A DNA stretch of 64,000 bases from Bifidobacterium crudilactis (lineage in GTDB: Bacteria; Actinomycetota; Actinomycetes; Actinomycetales; Bifidobacteriaceae). The notes under the pieces were generated by a model. That model saw only the letters and a program-made list of their open reading frames with translations, was not told the DNA's origin and made no database searches. The stretch is from positions 432,634 through 496,633 of the forward strand of contig NZ_JHAL01000002.1 in the NCBI RefSeq assembly GCF_000738005.1. The letters are read 5' to 3'. A program made the position numbers and the translations under genes. This document shows positions 15,865-24,436 of the stretch, one piece after another (positions within the stretch are counted from its first letter, which is position 1; each line of letters starts with the position of its first letter).

Positions 15865-17379
15865 TCAACGCAGCAGCCGATATTGCTTCTGTGGACGGGG
15901 TTGTTCGTTGACGGATTCCACCAGACCCTTGTTCAGCAGCGCCCGCAGCCCGGTGGCCACGGCGATGGGCGAGAGTCGCAATTCGAACATGATGTCTCTG
16001 ACGCTTGCCGACGGTCGTCGCTCGAGCAGTGCGACGATGCGCTGGGCGTAGTTCCTGTCCGCCACATCGTCGAAGGCCCTGCGGCGGTTGATGGTCAGTG
16101 TGAAGCTGTCGACGGTGTGATCGATGTCTGCGGGCTCCATGCCCTGCGCTCTGAGAGTCGCCGCAATCTGTTGGTATCCCGAGCCCCCGTTGTCGATCAC
16201 GTACCCACCGTCGGGGTAAGGGGTGGCCTCCAACATCGCGACCAGGAACTGGTTTCTGGTAGATGGGCTTACCGGATTGCCGAGCGTGGTGTGCGTCACC
16301 GTCCCGAATAGGCCACCGGGATTGATGACCTCGATGCGATTGGTGAACACGTTCACACGCACTTGCGTTCCCCGCGCATTCGGAGAATAATCCCGGTGCA
16401 TCAGGGCATTGGCGATGGCCTCACGCAGTACCGACCGTGGGTAATCCGGTGGGCGCACACTCGAGCCGCTGGGGTCATCATCCGCTGGTCCGGCCGTCCA
16501 CGTCATCAGGGACTCAACGGCATCATCGATCATCACAGGAATCGGACCGGTGAGGCTTTCCGCGGTCACCAGATGACCACCTTGGGCGAATACGTCCGCA
16601 CGGCTCGTTCCGGGAAACACGGCGATGGTCACATTGAGTCTGGGGTAGAACTGCTGGGGGTATCGGCCCAATGCCAACAGCGCACCGAGGGTCGGCCTCA
16701 GTTGCGAGAAGGAAGGGTCTATATCCTCAGCGTCTTCGGATTCGGTGCTGTCCCGTACCAGAATCCTCAGCTCGCGCAGCATCTCGGCATCGCTGTGACC
16801 GGCGAAGACATGCGGATGGGACTCGCGCTGCCGTTCAAGCAGGCCGTGGACCAGTGCGGGATTCAAATCGTCTATGCCCGCATCGGCGACCATTTCGGCA
16901 TCGTATGAAGGCTGTGCATGCTCCTCCATCAGTCGTTCGACTTCATATCCGGTCATTCTTCGGTCACCGTCGCCTGTGCGTATGAACGACCCGCCGTATG
17001 CGCCGAGTGCCGTGACGAAGCACGGTTTGTCACGTGGCAGCATCTCGTCGATCTGCGCGAATACCAGATTGCTGCCTTCAAAGGGGCAGGTCATGATCAT
17101 CGGACGAACCACCGGCGTCATCTTCTCGCAAGCCTGGCTCAAGGCCTCCTGCATCGAACGAGCGTTGAAGCCCTCGACAGGCGTGAAGCCGGCTTTTTCG
17201 GAGAGACCGAGAATGATGTATCCGCCGGAGCCGTTGGAGAATGCGGAAAGCGTGTCTGTGATGCTGCTAGAAAGCTTGCGCTTGCTTTCCTTGACTTCGC
17301 ACAGCTGCGTGTCATTGCCGATGATGCGCATGAGTTCGATCAGTTCGGTCATCGTCGCGGTGTAATCGTCGTTCTGCAT
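15865..17379 (-). CDS. Schlafen/AlbA_2-domain ATP-binding regulator
   Basis: The 504-residue protein starts with an AlbA_2 (Schlafen-like) domain: ESKRKLSSSITDTLSAFSNGSGGYIILGL, split around residues 30-59, is typical. The middle holds a GHKL-like ATP-binding module annotated in relatives as RecG-like C-terminal: LREAIANALMHRDYS (about 320) and NRIEVINPGGLFG (about 345). The C-terminus ends in a winged helix (SVRDIMFELRLSPIAVATGLRALLNKGLVE). Such proteins are thought to be DNA- or RNA-binding regulators; the target is unknown. AGAGGTGGGG precedes the ATG. It is divergent from the YihY/BrkB gene. Confidence 0.82.
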   Translation of the reverse strand: MQNDDYTATMTELIELMRIIGNDTQLCEVKESKRKLSSSITDTLSAFSNGSGGYIILGLSEKAGFTPVEGFNARSMQEALSQACEKMTPVVRPMIMTCPFEGSNLVFAQIDEMLPRDKPCFVTALGAYGGSFIRTGDGDRRMTGYEVERLMEEHAQPSYDAEMVADAGIDDLNPALVHGLLERQRESHPHVFAGHSDAEMLRELRILVRDSTESEDAEDIDPSFSQLRPTLGALLALGRYPQQFYPRLNVTIAVFPGTSRADVFAQGGHLVTAESLTGPIPVMIDDAVESLMTWTAGPADDDPSGSSVRPPDYPRSVLREAIANALMHRDYSPNARGTQVRVNVFTNRIEVINPGGLFGTVTHTTLGNPVSPSTRNQFLVAMLEATPYPDGGYVIDNGGSGYQQIAATLRAQGMEPADIDHTVDSFTLTINRRRAFDDVADRNYAQRIVALLERRPSASVRDIMFELRLSPIAVATGLRALLNKGLVESVNEQPRPQKQYRLLR

Positions 17380-17469
17380 CGTGCCCCACCTCTTTGCGCT
17401 TGAGACCAGACTAACGCAAATACGCCCATAGCAAGGATAAGGGGAACTTGCTGCCTTAGAGTTGTGGCT

Positions 17470-18480
17470 ATGGGATCAATACGAGAGAAGATTGATAGGG
17501 CCGTCACGTGGTGGAAGGGCTCGTTGCCGGGGCGTGTGCTCGAGCGGTACGGCAACCACAACGGTTCTATTCTGGCCGGTGGGTTGGCTTTCGGACTGTT
17601 GTTCGCCTTTTTCGCCGGTGTATGGACCCTGTTCAGCGCCTTCGGCCTGTTCTTTTCCAATAACACCGCTTTCCGGGATGGTCTTATCGAAGCGCTCGGT
17701 CGCATCGTGCCAGGGCTTATTGGTGGTTCGGGTGACGGCATCATCTCGCAATCCACACTCAACGGCATTTCGACGACATTCACCATAACGGGTGTGATCA
17801 CCTTCGTGACCTTCTTCTGGAAGATTATTTCGTGGCTGGGGTCCCTGCGCAATGCCGTGCAGACGGTGGTGGAGACGGACGACGATGACGCCAATGCCGT
17901 CAAATCCAAAGGTCTGGACGCTCTGGCCGTGCTGCTGGTGGCGATATTGTTCGTGCTGACCGGTGTCGCCACAGGTATTTCGGGTGGTGCGATGCGGATG
18001 ATTCTCAATCTCCTGGGCATATCCAGCGGTTTCTGGGGATTTTCGGCCCTTGTCGACCTGGCAGGATTCGCCGTGACCTTCGTGCTGAACGTCTTCCTGT
18101 TTCTGGTGCTGCTGAGAATGGTGTCTCAGATAGACGCCAGGAAACCCGTGATAATCACCTCTTTGGTCGGTGCCGTGGCTCTGTCGTTCATTCAGATGCT
18201 CGGAGCGCGGCTGATAACGGGAGCGTCCTCCAACCCTTTGCTGGCGCCCTTCGCAGCCATCATCGGCGTGCTGCTCTGGTTCAACCTGATAGCGCAGGTA
18301 CTGATGTATGCGGCCGCGCTGCTCGGTGAACTGCTGCCCGCCGGAAATTCCGCCGATAACGGAAAGTCCGACGCGAAACACGACGGGTCTGCCGCGAAGA
18401 CCTCGGCGCGGCATGACGGCGCGGCTCATGGCCCTTCGCCGGAATCCTTGGCCATAGCGTCGGGTAAGACAGGCGATTAG
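17470..18480 (+). CDS. YihY/BrkB family inner-membrane protein
   Basis: The 336-residue protein has about six helices and matches the Virul_fac_BrkB family: an early HNGSILAGGLAFGLLFAFFAG and a late FAAIIGVLLWFNLIAQVLMYAAAL block. The C-terminal 50 residues are hydrophilic and rich in Ala, Ser and His. Family members are often annotated as ribonuclease BN, but that name is considered wrong; the transport role is undefined. GTG 17464 is an alternative start two codons earlier. The gene lies 84 bp from the divergent AlbA-type gene and 75 bp before the DUF488 gene. Confidence 0.82.
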   Translation: MGSIREKIDRAVTWWKGSLPGRVLERYGNHNGSILAGGLAFGLLFAFFAGVWTLFSAFGLFFSNNTAFRDGLIEALGRIVPGLIGGSGDGIISQSTLNGISTTFTITGVITFVTFFWKIISWLGSLRNAVQTVVETDDDDANAVKSKGLDALAVLLVAILFVLTGVATGISGGAMRMILNLLGISSGFWGFSALVDLAGFAVTFVLNVFLFLVLLRMVSQIDARKPVIITSLVGAVALSFIQMLGARLITGASSNPLLAPFAAIIGVLLWFNLIAQVLMYAAALLGELLPAGNSADNGKSDAKHDGSAAKTSARHDGAAHGPSPESLAIASGKTGD

Positions 18481-18554
18481 CATGGCAACATCAGAACAGG
18501 CTTCAGATTCGGCAGCTTCTACAAGTTCGGCAGATACGGAAGGTGGGCTCAGGC

Positions 18555-19022
18555 ATGGCAGGTGAAGATGTGGCGGGTGAAGATGTGGCGGACCTCGGAA
18601 CGACGGCGCAGGAAACGGCATCGGATGTCTCCGGCGTAAGGTCGACTGTCCGCATCAAACGTGCCTATGAGCAGGCGCAGGAATCCGATGGGTACAGGGT
18701 TCTGGTGGACAGGCTCTGGCCGCGCGGGGTATCCAAGGAACGCGCGGCCCTTGACGAGTGGATGAAAACCATCGCCCCGACCCCTGAACTGCGCAAGTGG
18801 TGGGGGCACGATGCCGAGCGCATGAGTGAATTCGCTCATCGGTACTGCGCCGAATTGGACGGCAACCCCGCGGTCGATGAGCTGTCCGGCATCATTGCGC
18901 GGCATCCCACAGTGACCTTGGTGTACGCCGCCAAAGACCCGAAGGTCAATCATGCCGAGATATTGCGTGAGTACATGGCTGAGCATATGCATGAGGACGT
19001 GAACGGGCAGGCCGTGAAATAA
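18555..19022 (+). CDS. DUF488 family protein
   Basis: The 155-residue protein shows the DUF488 signature: RVLVDRLWPRGVSKERAALDEWMK (about residues 47-70), PELRKWWGHD, and TLVYAAKDPKVNHA near the C-terminus. Function is unknown for the family. The first 30 residues are a poorly conserved acidic extension encoded partly by a tandem 15-bp repeat (GGTGAAGATGTGGCG twice at 18561-18590). A GTG at 18543 is an alternative start. A 26-codon frame starting at ATG 18482 in another frame overlaps the start and may be a relic of an older N-terminus. Confidence 0.8.
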   Translation: MAGEDVAGEDVADLGTTAQETASDVSGVRSTVRIKRAYEQAQESDGYRVLVDRLWPRGVSKERAALDEWMKTIAPTPELRKWWGHDAERMSEFAHRYCAELDGNPAVDELSGIIARHPTVTLVYAAKDPKVNHAEILREYMAEHMHEDVNGQAVK

Positions 19023-19364
19023 CCGCCGCCGTCACAACGGATGAGTATGCGCAGGCGAATACAATGGTCTGATGGTGGGCATGCTCGGCTGCACCTTTCA
19101 AGAAGACAAGAGAGCCAAGAGGGCCAAGAAAGAAAGAGGGCATCGTGGTGATGAAGAGGGTGCTGTGGTGATTCTGATGATTCGCATGGCTTCGGGCAAA
19201 GTCATCATGAACGGTATTGCTCGGGGCCTATAGTTCCGTTCCTTTCCATGCCTCACCGGTTCGAGGCAGGTCCTTCCTGACCTGCTCCTTCCGTGGGATT
19301 TTCGGTGTGATGGCTTTGCTTCTTTGAACATCAAAAAGGTATTTCAAAGAAAGCGAACGTCGCG
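19023..19364. other. Intergenic region before MFS gene
   Basis: These 342 bases carry no convincing gene. The only structured signal is the inverted repeat at 19322-19349 directly before the MFS start. AAGAGAGCCAAGAGGGCCAAGAAAG-like purine-rich sequence runs across 19105-19140 without visible meaning. Confidence 0.55.
19322..19349. promoter_or_regulatory. Possible operator before MFS exporter gene
   Basis: CTTTGAA (19322-19328) and TTCAAAG (19343-19349) form a 7-bp inverted repeat, with 14 bp between the arms, ending 15 bp before the ATG. Such placement could let a dimeric repressor block the gene. The ArsR-type regulator downstream is a candidate binder; this is inference. Confidence 0.35.
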
Positions 19365-20738
19365 ATGTCACTATTCTCTTCCTTGGGCAAACACGCCCGA
19401 AAATCCAGGAATCATTCCATCGGAATGCAGGGATTCCTGGTGCTGTGGTCAACACAGTCCTTGTCCCAGCTGGGCAGCCAGATGACCTCCTTCGCATTGC
19501 TCATCTGGGTCTATCAACAATCCAATTCCGCACTTGCCAGCGCATTGCTGGCGGCATGCACCTATGCGCCCTACATCTGTTCCGGTGTGTTGATGAGCGC
19601 AGTGGTGGACCGTTGCAACGTCAAGGTCGTCATGGTGCTGTGCGACGGCGCCTCTGCGCTGTGCACCGTTGCCATCGTCGTACTGTATGCCAAAGGGAGT
19701 CTTGAGCTTCCCTACCTGTATGCGTTGAGCGCCGTCTCGGGATTCATGGGGAGCCTGCAGCAGCCCGCGAGCGAGGTCGCCATCAGTGCGGTGACCACAA
19801 CAGCCAATCGGCAACGTGCAGGAGGATTGCGTTCCCTGTCGTACGCGGTTAATACCATGCTGGTTCCGCTGTTGGCCACGGCACTGCTGTCCGCATGGGG
19901 TTTTCCAACCGTGGTTGTCGTCGATTTGACCAGTTTCGTCCTGGCCAGCGTATGCCTCATGACGGTCGTACGCATACCGGTCTTGAACATGGGCGGTACA
20001 GCAGAGGACCGCGAATCGTACGGTCAGGCTCTGCTGGGCGCGTGGACATGGCTTCGCGGTCACCACGATATCTTGAAGGCCTTGCTGTTCATGGCGGTCG
20101 TCAATCTCTTCGCGTCGATGGATGATGCGGCATTGACGCCGATGGTGCTTTCCCGCACAGGGAGCCAGCATTCCCTGGGCATCGTGAACGCCACGGCGGG
20201 TCTGGCGATGCTGGTTGGTGCAATCATCGTGACGTTGTCGCCGCGACCTGCCGACAGGATGCATACGATGATACTGAGTATGTTGTGTTCCTTCGGCACC
20301 GGCAATATGCTGCTGGCGCTGCCCCTGGGCCTGCCCTGGTGGTGCGTCGGCATAGCCTGCTGCTGGGTGGCCGTTCCCATCGAAATGACCAATCAGGACG
20401 CCATGATGAGGGATGCCGTTCCTTTGGGGATGCAAGGCCGTGTATATGCTTTTCGCAACGCTCTGCAGTATGCGACGATTCCTTGCGGCAGTGCGCTCGC
20501 GGGCTGGTTAATCGATCGGGTGTTCACGCCGATGATGGGTCATGCACCTCGACCCGGATGGGCAGTGCTGTTCACTGGCGGTGCAGGGGGCGCCGAGGGT
20601 GCCGTCAATCTTGACGGCGGGCAGGCGAGGGGAGCGGGCGCGGGCATGATGCTGATGGTCGACGGGCTGCTCGGAGTGCTGCTATGCCTGTGTGCCTTGT
20701 ACGATCATCGTCGAGCAGCGGGCACGGCTGCCATGTAA
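19365..20738 (+). CDS. MFS transporter (MefA-like exporter)
   Basis: The 457-residue protein has about twelve hydrophobic segments and the MFS_3 pattern of macrolide-efflux-type proteins: an N-terminal FLVLWSTQSLSQLGSQMTSF, a short VDRCNVKVVMV loop replacing motif A, and QGRVYAFRNALQYATIPCGS in the second half. A Gly/Ala-rich loop around residues 405-425 is unusual. Substrate cannot be predicted. The gene has a possible operator before it and is convergent with an ArsR-type regulator gene that may control it. Confidence 0.85.
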   Translation: MSLFSSLGKHARKSRNHSIGMQGFLVLWSTQSLSQLGSQMTSFALLIWVYQQSNSALASALLAACTYAPYICSGVLMSAVVDRCNVKVVMVLCDGASALCTVAIVVLYAKGSLELPYLYALSAVSGFMGSLQQPASEVAISAVTTTANRQRAGGLRSLSYAVNTMLVPLLATALLSAWGFPTVVVVDLTSFVLASVCLMTVVRIPVLNMGGTAEDRESYGQALLGAWTWLRGHHDILKALLFMAVVNLFASMDDAALTPMVLSRTGSQHSLGIVNATAGLAMLVGAIIVTLSPRPADRMHTMILSMLCSFGTGNMLLALPLGLPWWCVGIACCWVAVPIEMTNQDAMMRDAVPLGMQGRVYAFRNALQYATIPCGSALAGWLIDRVFTPMMGHAPRPGWAVLFTGGAGGAEGAVNLDGGQARGAGAGMMLMVDGLLGVLLCLCALYDHRRAAGTAAM

Positions 20739-20868
20739 GTATGTGTTCCTGCGAGCATGGTTCTGAGCACGGTTCTGTACGTACGGACCAGTGAGCATGG
20801 ACCTGCGGCGGAAGATATTCATCCGGGGTCACGCGCAGAGGAAAGCGGAGTCTGTGATAAGAAGTGCC

Positions 20869-21591
20869 TTAGGCGCGAGTGGGGTCTTCGATGGTGATGC
20901 GGAGCCGGCTGGCGAACCATTGTTCGCCGTCGTGTGTGATTCTCAAGGCACGCTTAGGCGATGCCTTGGTGATGAGATGCCGTTCAAGGCAATATGTCAG
21001 AAGCGCGCTTCCGGCCTTGCCTCCGATGTGGAAGCGTCGCTCCGTCCAGTCCAGGCAGGCGACGATGCGCGGTGAACGTCCGGCGTCGGTCAAGGTGATG
21101 CCCGTGTCCTCGAACCACTGCGAGCCTCGGGAAGTCAGCCGCATCGAGTTGTCTTCGAGGTCCACCAGATGCATGTCGAGCATGGACTGCGCGATTTCCA
21201 CACCGAGTCTGCCGGCCATGTGGTTGTAGCAGCTGCGCGCATACCGCAGGCGCTGATCGGCCCGGACCTGCCGGTATCCCACGGGGGATGAGGGAGCGGG
21301 TGAGACCGCATTGCCCAGAAATTCGATGATTCCGGCCATGCGTTCATCGGCCAGTCGAACATACTGGTGTCTGCCTTGCCGTATCCGTGATATCACACCC
21401 GCACCCTCCAGATGCTGCAGGCACGAGCTCATTGCCTGAGGGCTCGTCTCCGTATGCTTGGCGAGTTCTCCGGCGGTCCATGCGCAGCCATCCATCAGGG
21501 CTACGCACACCCGTGAGCGCGTAGGGTCCGCCAGTATCGAAGCCACCTGGCTGATGTCGCTGCCTGTATCCAATCCGCACATGCCATCCAT
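20869..21591 (-). CDS. ArsR-type winged-helix transcriptional regulator
   Basis: The 240-residue protein has an N-terminal winged helix (about residues 15-85). It reads ISQVASILADPTRSRVCVALMDG, then the recognition region AGELAKHTETSPQAMSSCLQHLEGAGVI and a wing IRQGRHQYVRLA, the classic ArsR/HTH_5 layout. The C-terminal 150 residues resemble the extension of larger actinobacterial ArsR-like regulators, with no Cys metal site of the ArsR or SmtB type. Effector unknown. A GTG four codons earlier (21603) is an alternative start. The nearest plausible target is the convergent MFS gene. Confidence 0.82.
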   Translation of the reverse strand: MDGMCGLDTGSDISQVASILADPTRSRVCVALMDGCAWTAGELAKHTETSPQAMSSCLQHLEGAGVISRIRQGRHQYVRLADERMAGIIEFLGNAVSPAPSSPVGYRQVRADQRLRYARSCYNHMAGRLGVEIAQSMLDMHLVDLEDNSMRLTSRGSQWFEDTGITLTDAGRSPRIVACLDWTERRFHIGGKAGSALLTYCLERHLITKASPKRALRITHDGEQWFASRLRITIEDPTRA

Positions 21592-21693
21592 GCTAGCCCC
21601 CACACCATTCCATCGGTATGGAAGCGCTACTCGTGCTGGAGCTGATTGTTTCGAATGCCGGGGGGCTCCCTTGCGGCACTTCTGCCTGGGATA

Positions 21694-22314
21694 TTATGTC
21701 TGGGGCTTGTCTGCTTTGACCTCCGAGGAGGCTTGCCGTGCAAAGGCTCTGACGGTTGTTGTCGCCCAGATGCCGAGTGTCACGCATCCGATGGCCCCGA
21801 CCAGAGAACACACTCCTGCGGCGTATCTGCTTCCCGTGTCGGTGAAGATGGCAAGCAGTCCGAGGAGCGCGACGAGAATCGTGGGGATGGCAACGAACGC
21901 CTGTATGGTCGTGTGGTACAGCATGCTGATGGGGATGTAATGCAGTCCTACGATGAGCAGCATGACCGGGGCGATGAACACATGGAGTTTGAAGCTGCCC
22001 AGTAATGCACCCGAGAGGCTGATGGCGACCGCCTGAAGTGCGAATACGACACTCCAGCGTTTGGATTTCAGTTTGTCCTGGATGCTGCCGTCGTCCTCGG
22101 GTATCGGTTTGAGCGACCGGTATCCCAGCACTGCACTGATATATATGTACCCGGCGATTGCCAGGAAAATCACTGACAGGACGATGGTCGCCCCGACCGG
22201 CAGCACATCATCTAGTATGAACCACACCAGCATGGATGCGGCCCAAACGATGGTGAAGAAGGCCAATAGGTACGCGGTGTTGTTCAGGTTCTTCATCGAG
22301 CCTTTGGTGTTCAT
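21694..22314 (-). CDS. Hypothetical six-helix membrane protein
   Basis: I recognise no family. The 206-residue protein has about six hydrophobic segments: residues 12-35, 41-65, 90-112, 115-140, 145-165 and 172-195. Between the second and third helices lies a charged loop, YRSLKPIPEDDGSIQDKLKS. The start at 22314 is supported by AGGAAGACAGGA; the frame extends to 22368 without a ribosome binding site. Codon use matches the neighbours. It sits between the ArsR-type gene (same strand, downstream) and the divergent flavin-reductase-like gene. Confidence 0.7.
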   Translation of the reverse strand: MNTKGSMKNLNNTAYLLAFFTIVWAASMLVWFILDDVLPVGATIVLSVIFLAIAGYIYISAVLGYRSLKPIPEDDGSIQDKLKSKRWSVVFALQAVAISLSGALLGSFKLHVFIAPVMLLIVGLHYIPISMLYHTTIQAFVAIPTILVALLGLLAIFTDTGSRYAAGVCSLVGAIGCVTLGIWATTTVRAFARQASSEVKADKPQT

Positions 22315-22504
22315 CTGGTCCTGTCTTCCTGGGTGGGGATGGTCCGTAGCGTTGCATAAGCATCTCAATACTATACGGAACGACCAAAATAGAGAATGAT
22401 GCTGATGAAATCCCTATGGTTTCAGGAGAGGCAGTTACGTGCAGAGCCTCTTGTCCGTGCTTGTGCTCGGGGCTTTGACAACGAAGGGAATGGAGGATAT
22501 TTCG

Positions 22505-23242
22505 ATGACCATGGAATCATTGTGGTGCGAGAATTCCCGTATGAGCACAATCAAGAACGAATTGCACGACAGTGTACAGACGGGACCTTTGGACGAATCT
22601 CTGGACGAAGAGCAGGGCGGCGACCACATCGACATCACGCCGGGGATGCTGTACTACGGCAACACCGTCACCTTGCTGAGCACCCTCAATGCCGATGGTT
22701 CGACGAACCTCGCCCCCATGAGCAGTACCTGGGCGCTCGGCAACACCATAGTGCTCGGTATGGGGTTGGGCAGTCAGACCGCGCAGAACCTTGCCGAGAG
22801 GGATGAGGCGGTATTGAATCTGCCGGGGCCAGAGCTTTGGCGGCAGGTCGAGTCGTTGGGGGATATGACCGGTGTTCGGCATGCCCGGCGCCAGCATGGT
22901 CACGGCAGCATCGCGGTCAGCGATAAATTCGCGGCTGTGGGCTTGACACCCGAAAGGGCGGAATCGGTGCACTGCATGATGGTTGCGGAAGCCGGGCTTC
23001 AACTGGAACTGCACGTCGTCAGCTGCCGGCCCGACGTTCAGAATTCATTCGTCATCGCCCAGGCACAGGTCTTGCATGTTCACGCCGATCCTCGGATTGT
23101 GCTTCCCGGGACTTCGCATGTGGACCCGCGCAGATGGAAACCGCTCATCTACAATTTCCGGCATTATCACACGCTGACGGCTCAAGTGGGGGAGAGCGGC
23201 ATCACCGAAACCCCTACGACTTTGGGTGCTCACATGAGATAA
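22505..23242 (+). CDS. Flavin reductase-like / FMN-binding split-barrel protein
   Basis: The 245-residue protein resembles the flavin_reduct/FMN-binding split barrel family: GNTVTLLSTLNADGSTNLAPMSSTWALG (about residues 54-81) is where FMN phosphate contacts usually lie. NLPGPELWRQVESLGDMTG and CRPDVQNSFVIAQAQVLHVH follow as in this group of hypothetical flavoproteins. Substrate unknown. The start at 22505 follows GGAGG at good distance. The TAA stop is inside the left arm of a palindromic repeat (copy 2), so repeat and gene end are fused. Confidence 0.78.
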   Translation: MTMESLWCENSRMSTIKNELHDSVQTGPLDESLDEEQGGDHIDITPGMLYYGNTVTLLSTLNADGSTNLAPMSSTWALGNTIVLGMGLGSQTAQNLAERDEAVLNLPGPELWRQVESLGDMTGVRHARRQHGHGSIAVSDKFAAVGLTPERAESVHCMMVAEAGLQLELHVVSCRPDVQNSFVIAQAQVLHVHADPRIVLPGTSHVDPRRWKPLIYNFRHYHTLTAQVGESGITETPTTLGAHMR

Positions 23243-23310
23243 CTGCACTAAAAGGACAGCTTTTTTGCGAATAATCGGATGATTTGCTGTCCTTTTAGTG
23301 CAGTTATCTC
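23236..23310. repeat. Dispersed palindromic element, copy 2
   Basis: A perfect 25-bp inverted repeat (arms 23236-23260 and 23286-23310) with a 25-nt loop. The arm is the same as in copies 1 and 3. Its left arm supplies the stop codon of the flavin-reductase-like gene, so insertion or exchange of the element would have set the protein's end. It lies before the str operon promoter. Confidence 0.9.
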
Positions 23311-23562
23311 TGATGACGGTTCTTTCGTGACTCTGTGATATAGTTGCAGATTGTGTGTGCCGCTGGGTGCCTTATGTCACAGGTGCTGAGCAGCGGGATA
23401 TCCCTTGATTCGATGAATGCGGGCAGCAATGCCATGCAGGAGAAGCGGGGGCCATCGGGCCGGTGGACTGTGGCTGATTCTCCGAATGTTCGGCGTGTCA
23501 TGGCTGCAATGCGGCGGCTCCACGTAGACCGAAATACAATCATCTGAATCGGAGAGAATCAG
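23311..23562 (+). promoter_or_regulatory. str operon promoter and leader
   Basis: The stretch before rpsL is non-coding. TGATATAGT at 23336-23344 matches an extended -10 (TGn plus TATAGT); no good -35 is seen at the usual distance, as expected for extended -10 promoters. This predicts a start near 23351 and a leader of about 210 nt. The leader also contains a short frame from 23344 that I reject as coding. No ribosomal-protein binding structure is recognised. Confidence 0.45.
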
Positions 23563-23934
23563 TTGCCTACGATTGAACAGCTCGTCCGCAAGGGACGTTC
23601 CGCCAAGCCTCGCAAGTCGAAGACTTTGGCGCTGAAGGGTAGCCCGCTGCGTCGCGGCGTGTGCACCCGTGTTTACACCACAACCCCGAAGAAGCCGAAC
23701 TCGGCATTGCGTAAGGTCGCCCGTGTGCGCCTGAGCTCGGGCGTTGAAGTCACCGCCTACATCCCCGGCGAAGGACACAACCTGCAGGAGCACTCCATCG
23801 TGCTCGTGCGCGGTGGTCGTGTCAAGGATCTTCCCGGTGTTCGTTACCACATCGTTCGTGGTGCACTGGATACCCAGGGAGTCAAGGATCGCAAGCAGGG
23901 ACGTTCCCTGTACGGAGCAAAGAAGGCGAAGTAA
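23563..23934 (+). CDS. rpsL: 30S ribosomal protein S12
   Basis: The 123-residue protein is the decoding-site protein of the small subunit. The sequence begins [11 protein letters not shown] after the initiator. It has the streptomycin-related region [18 protein letters not shown] (Lys 43-type position), and the second one [12 protein letters not shown]. Length is standard. The start codon is TTG, with GGAGAG seven bases before it, and it must be the start because the family always begins PTI. First gene of the str operon, 3 bp before rpsG. Confidence 0.97.
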   Translation: MPTIEQLVRKGRSAKPRKSKTLALKGSPLRRGVCTRVYTTTPKKPNSALRKVARVRLSSGVEVTAYIPGEGHNLQEHSIVLVRGGRVKDLPGVRYHIVRGALDTQGVKDRKQGRSLYGAKKAK

Positions 23935-23937
23935 GAC

Positions 23938-24408
23938 ATGTCACGCAAAGGACCCGCTAAGAAGCACCTGCTCCTGCCCGATCCAATCTACGGTTCGACG
24001 GTAGTGGCGCAGCTCATCAACAAGATTCTGCTCGACGGCAAGAAGTCGATCGCAGAGGACATCGTGTACACCGCGCTCGATCAGGTCAAGGAAAAGACCG
24101 ATCAGGAGCCGGTTGCCGTACTCAAACGCGCTCTGGACAACATCCGTCCGAGCCTCGAGGTCCGTTCCCGCCGAGTCGGCGGAGCGACCTACCAGGTCCC
24201 GGTCGAGGTCAAGCCCGTTCGCGCCAACACTCTTTCACTGCGCTGGCTGACCGATTTCAGCCGTGCACGTCGTGAGAAGACCATGGCCGAGCGTCTCGCC
24301 AACGAGATTCTCGACGCATCCAACGGCTTGGGAGCTTCGGTGAAGCGCCGCGAGGATACTCACAAGATGGCAGAGGCCAACAAGGCCTTCGCACATTACC
24401 GCTGGTAA
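23938..24408 (+). CDS. rpsG: 30S ribosomal protein S7
   Basis: The 156-residue protein begins [20 protein letters not shown] and is full length. S7 nucleates assembly of the 30S head and contacts tRNA in the exit site. [17 protein letters not shown] and the C-terminal [21 protein letters not shown] are family hallmarks. It lies 3 bp after rpsL and 28 bp before fusA, in the conserved str order. Confidence 0.97.
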   Translation: MSRKGPAKKHLLLPDPIYGSTVVAQLINKILLDGKKSIAEDIVYTALDQVKEKTDQEPVAVLKRALDNIRPSLEVRSRRVGGATYQVPVEVKPVRANTLSLRWLTDFSRARREKTMAERLANEILDASNGLGASVKRREDTHKMAEANKAFAHYRW

Positions 24409-24436
24409 TTGCAGAGATTAAGAGCTAAGGACAACC

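Noticed and set aside
18482..18562. 26-codon frame starting MATSEQASDSAAS
   Set aside because: It ends within the DUF488 gene in another frame; too short and without a ribosome binding site. It may be a relic.
23344..23547. 67-codon frame in the rpsL leader
   Set aside because: No ribosome binding site and no family; more likely untranslated leader. A leader peptide cannot be fully excluded.
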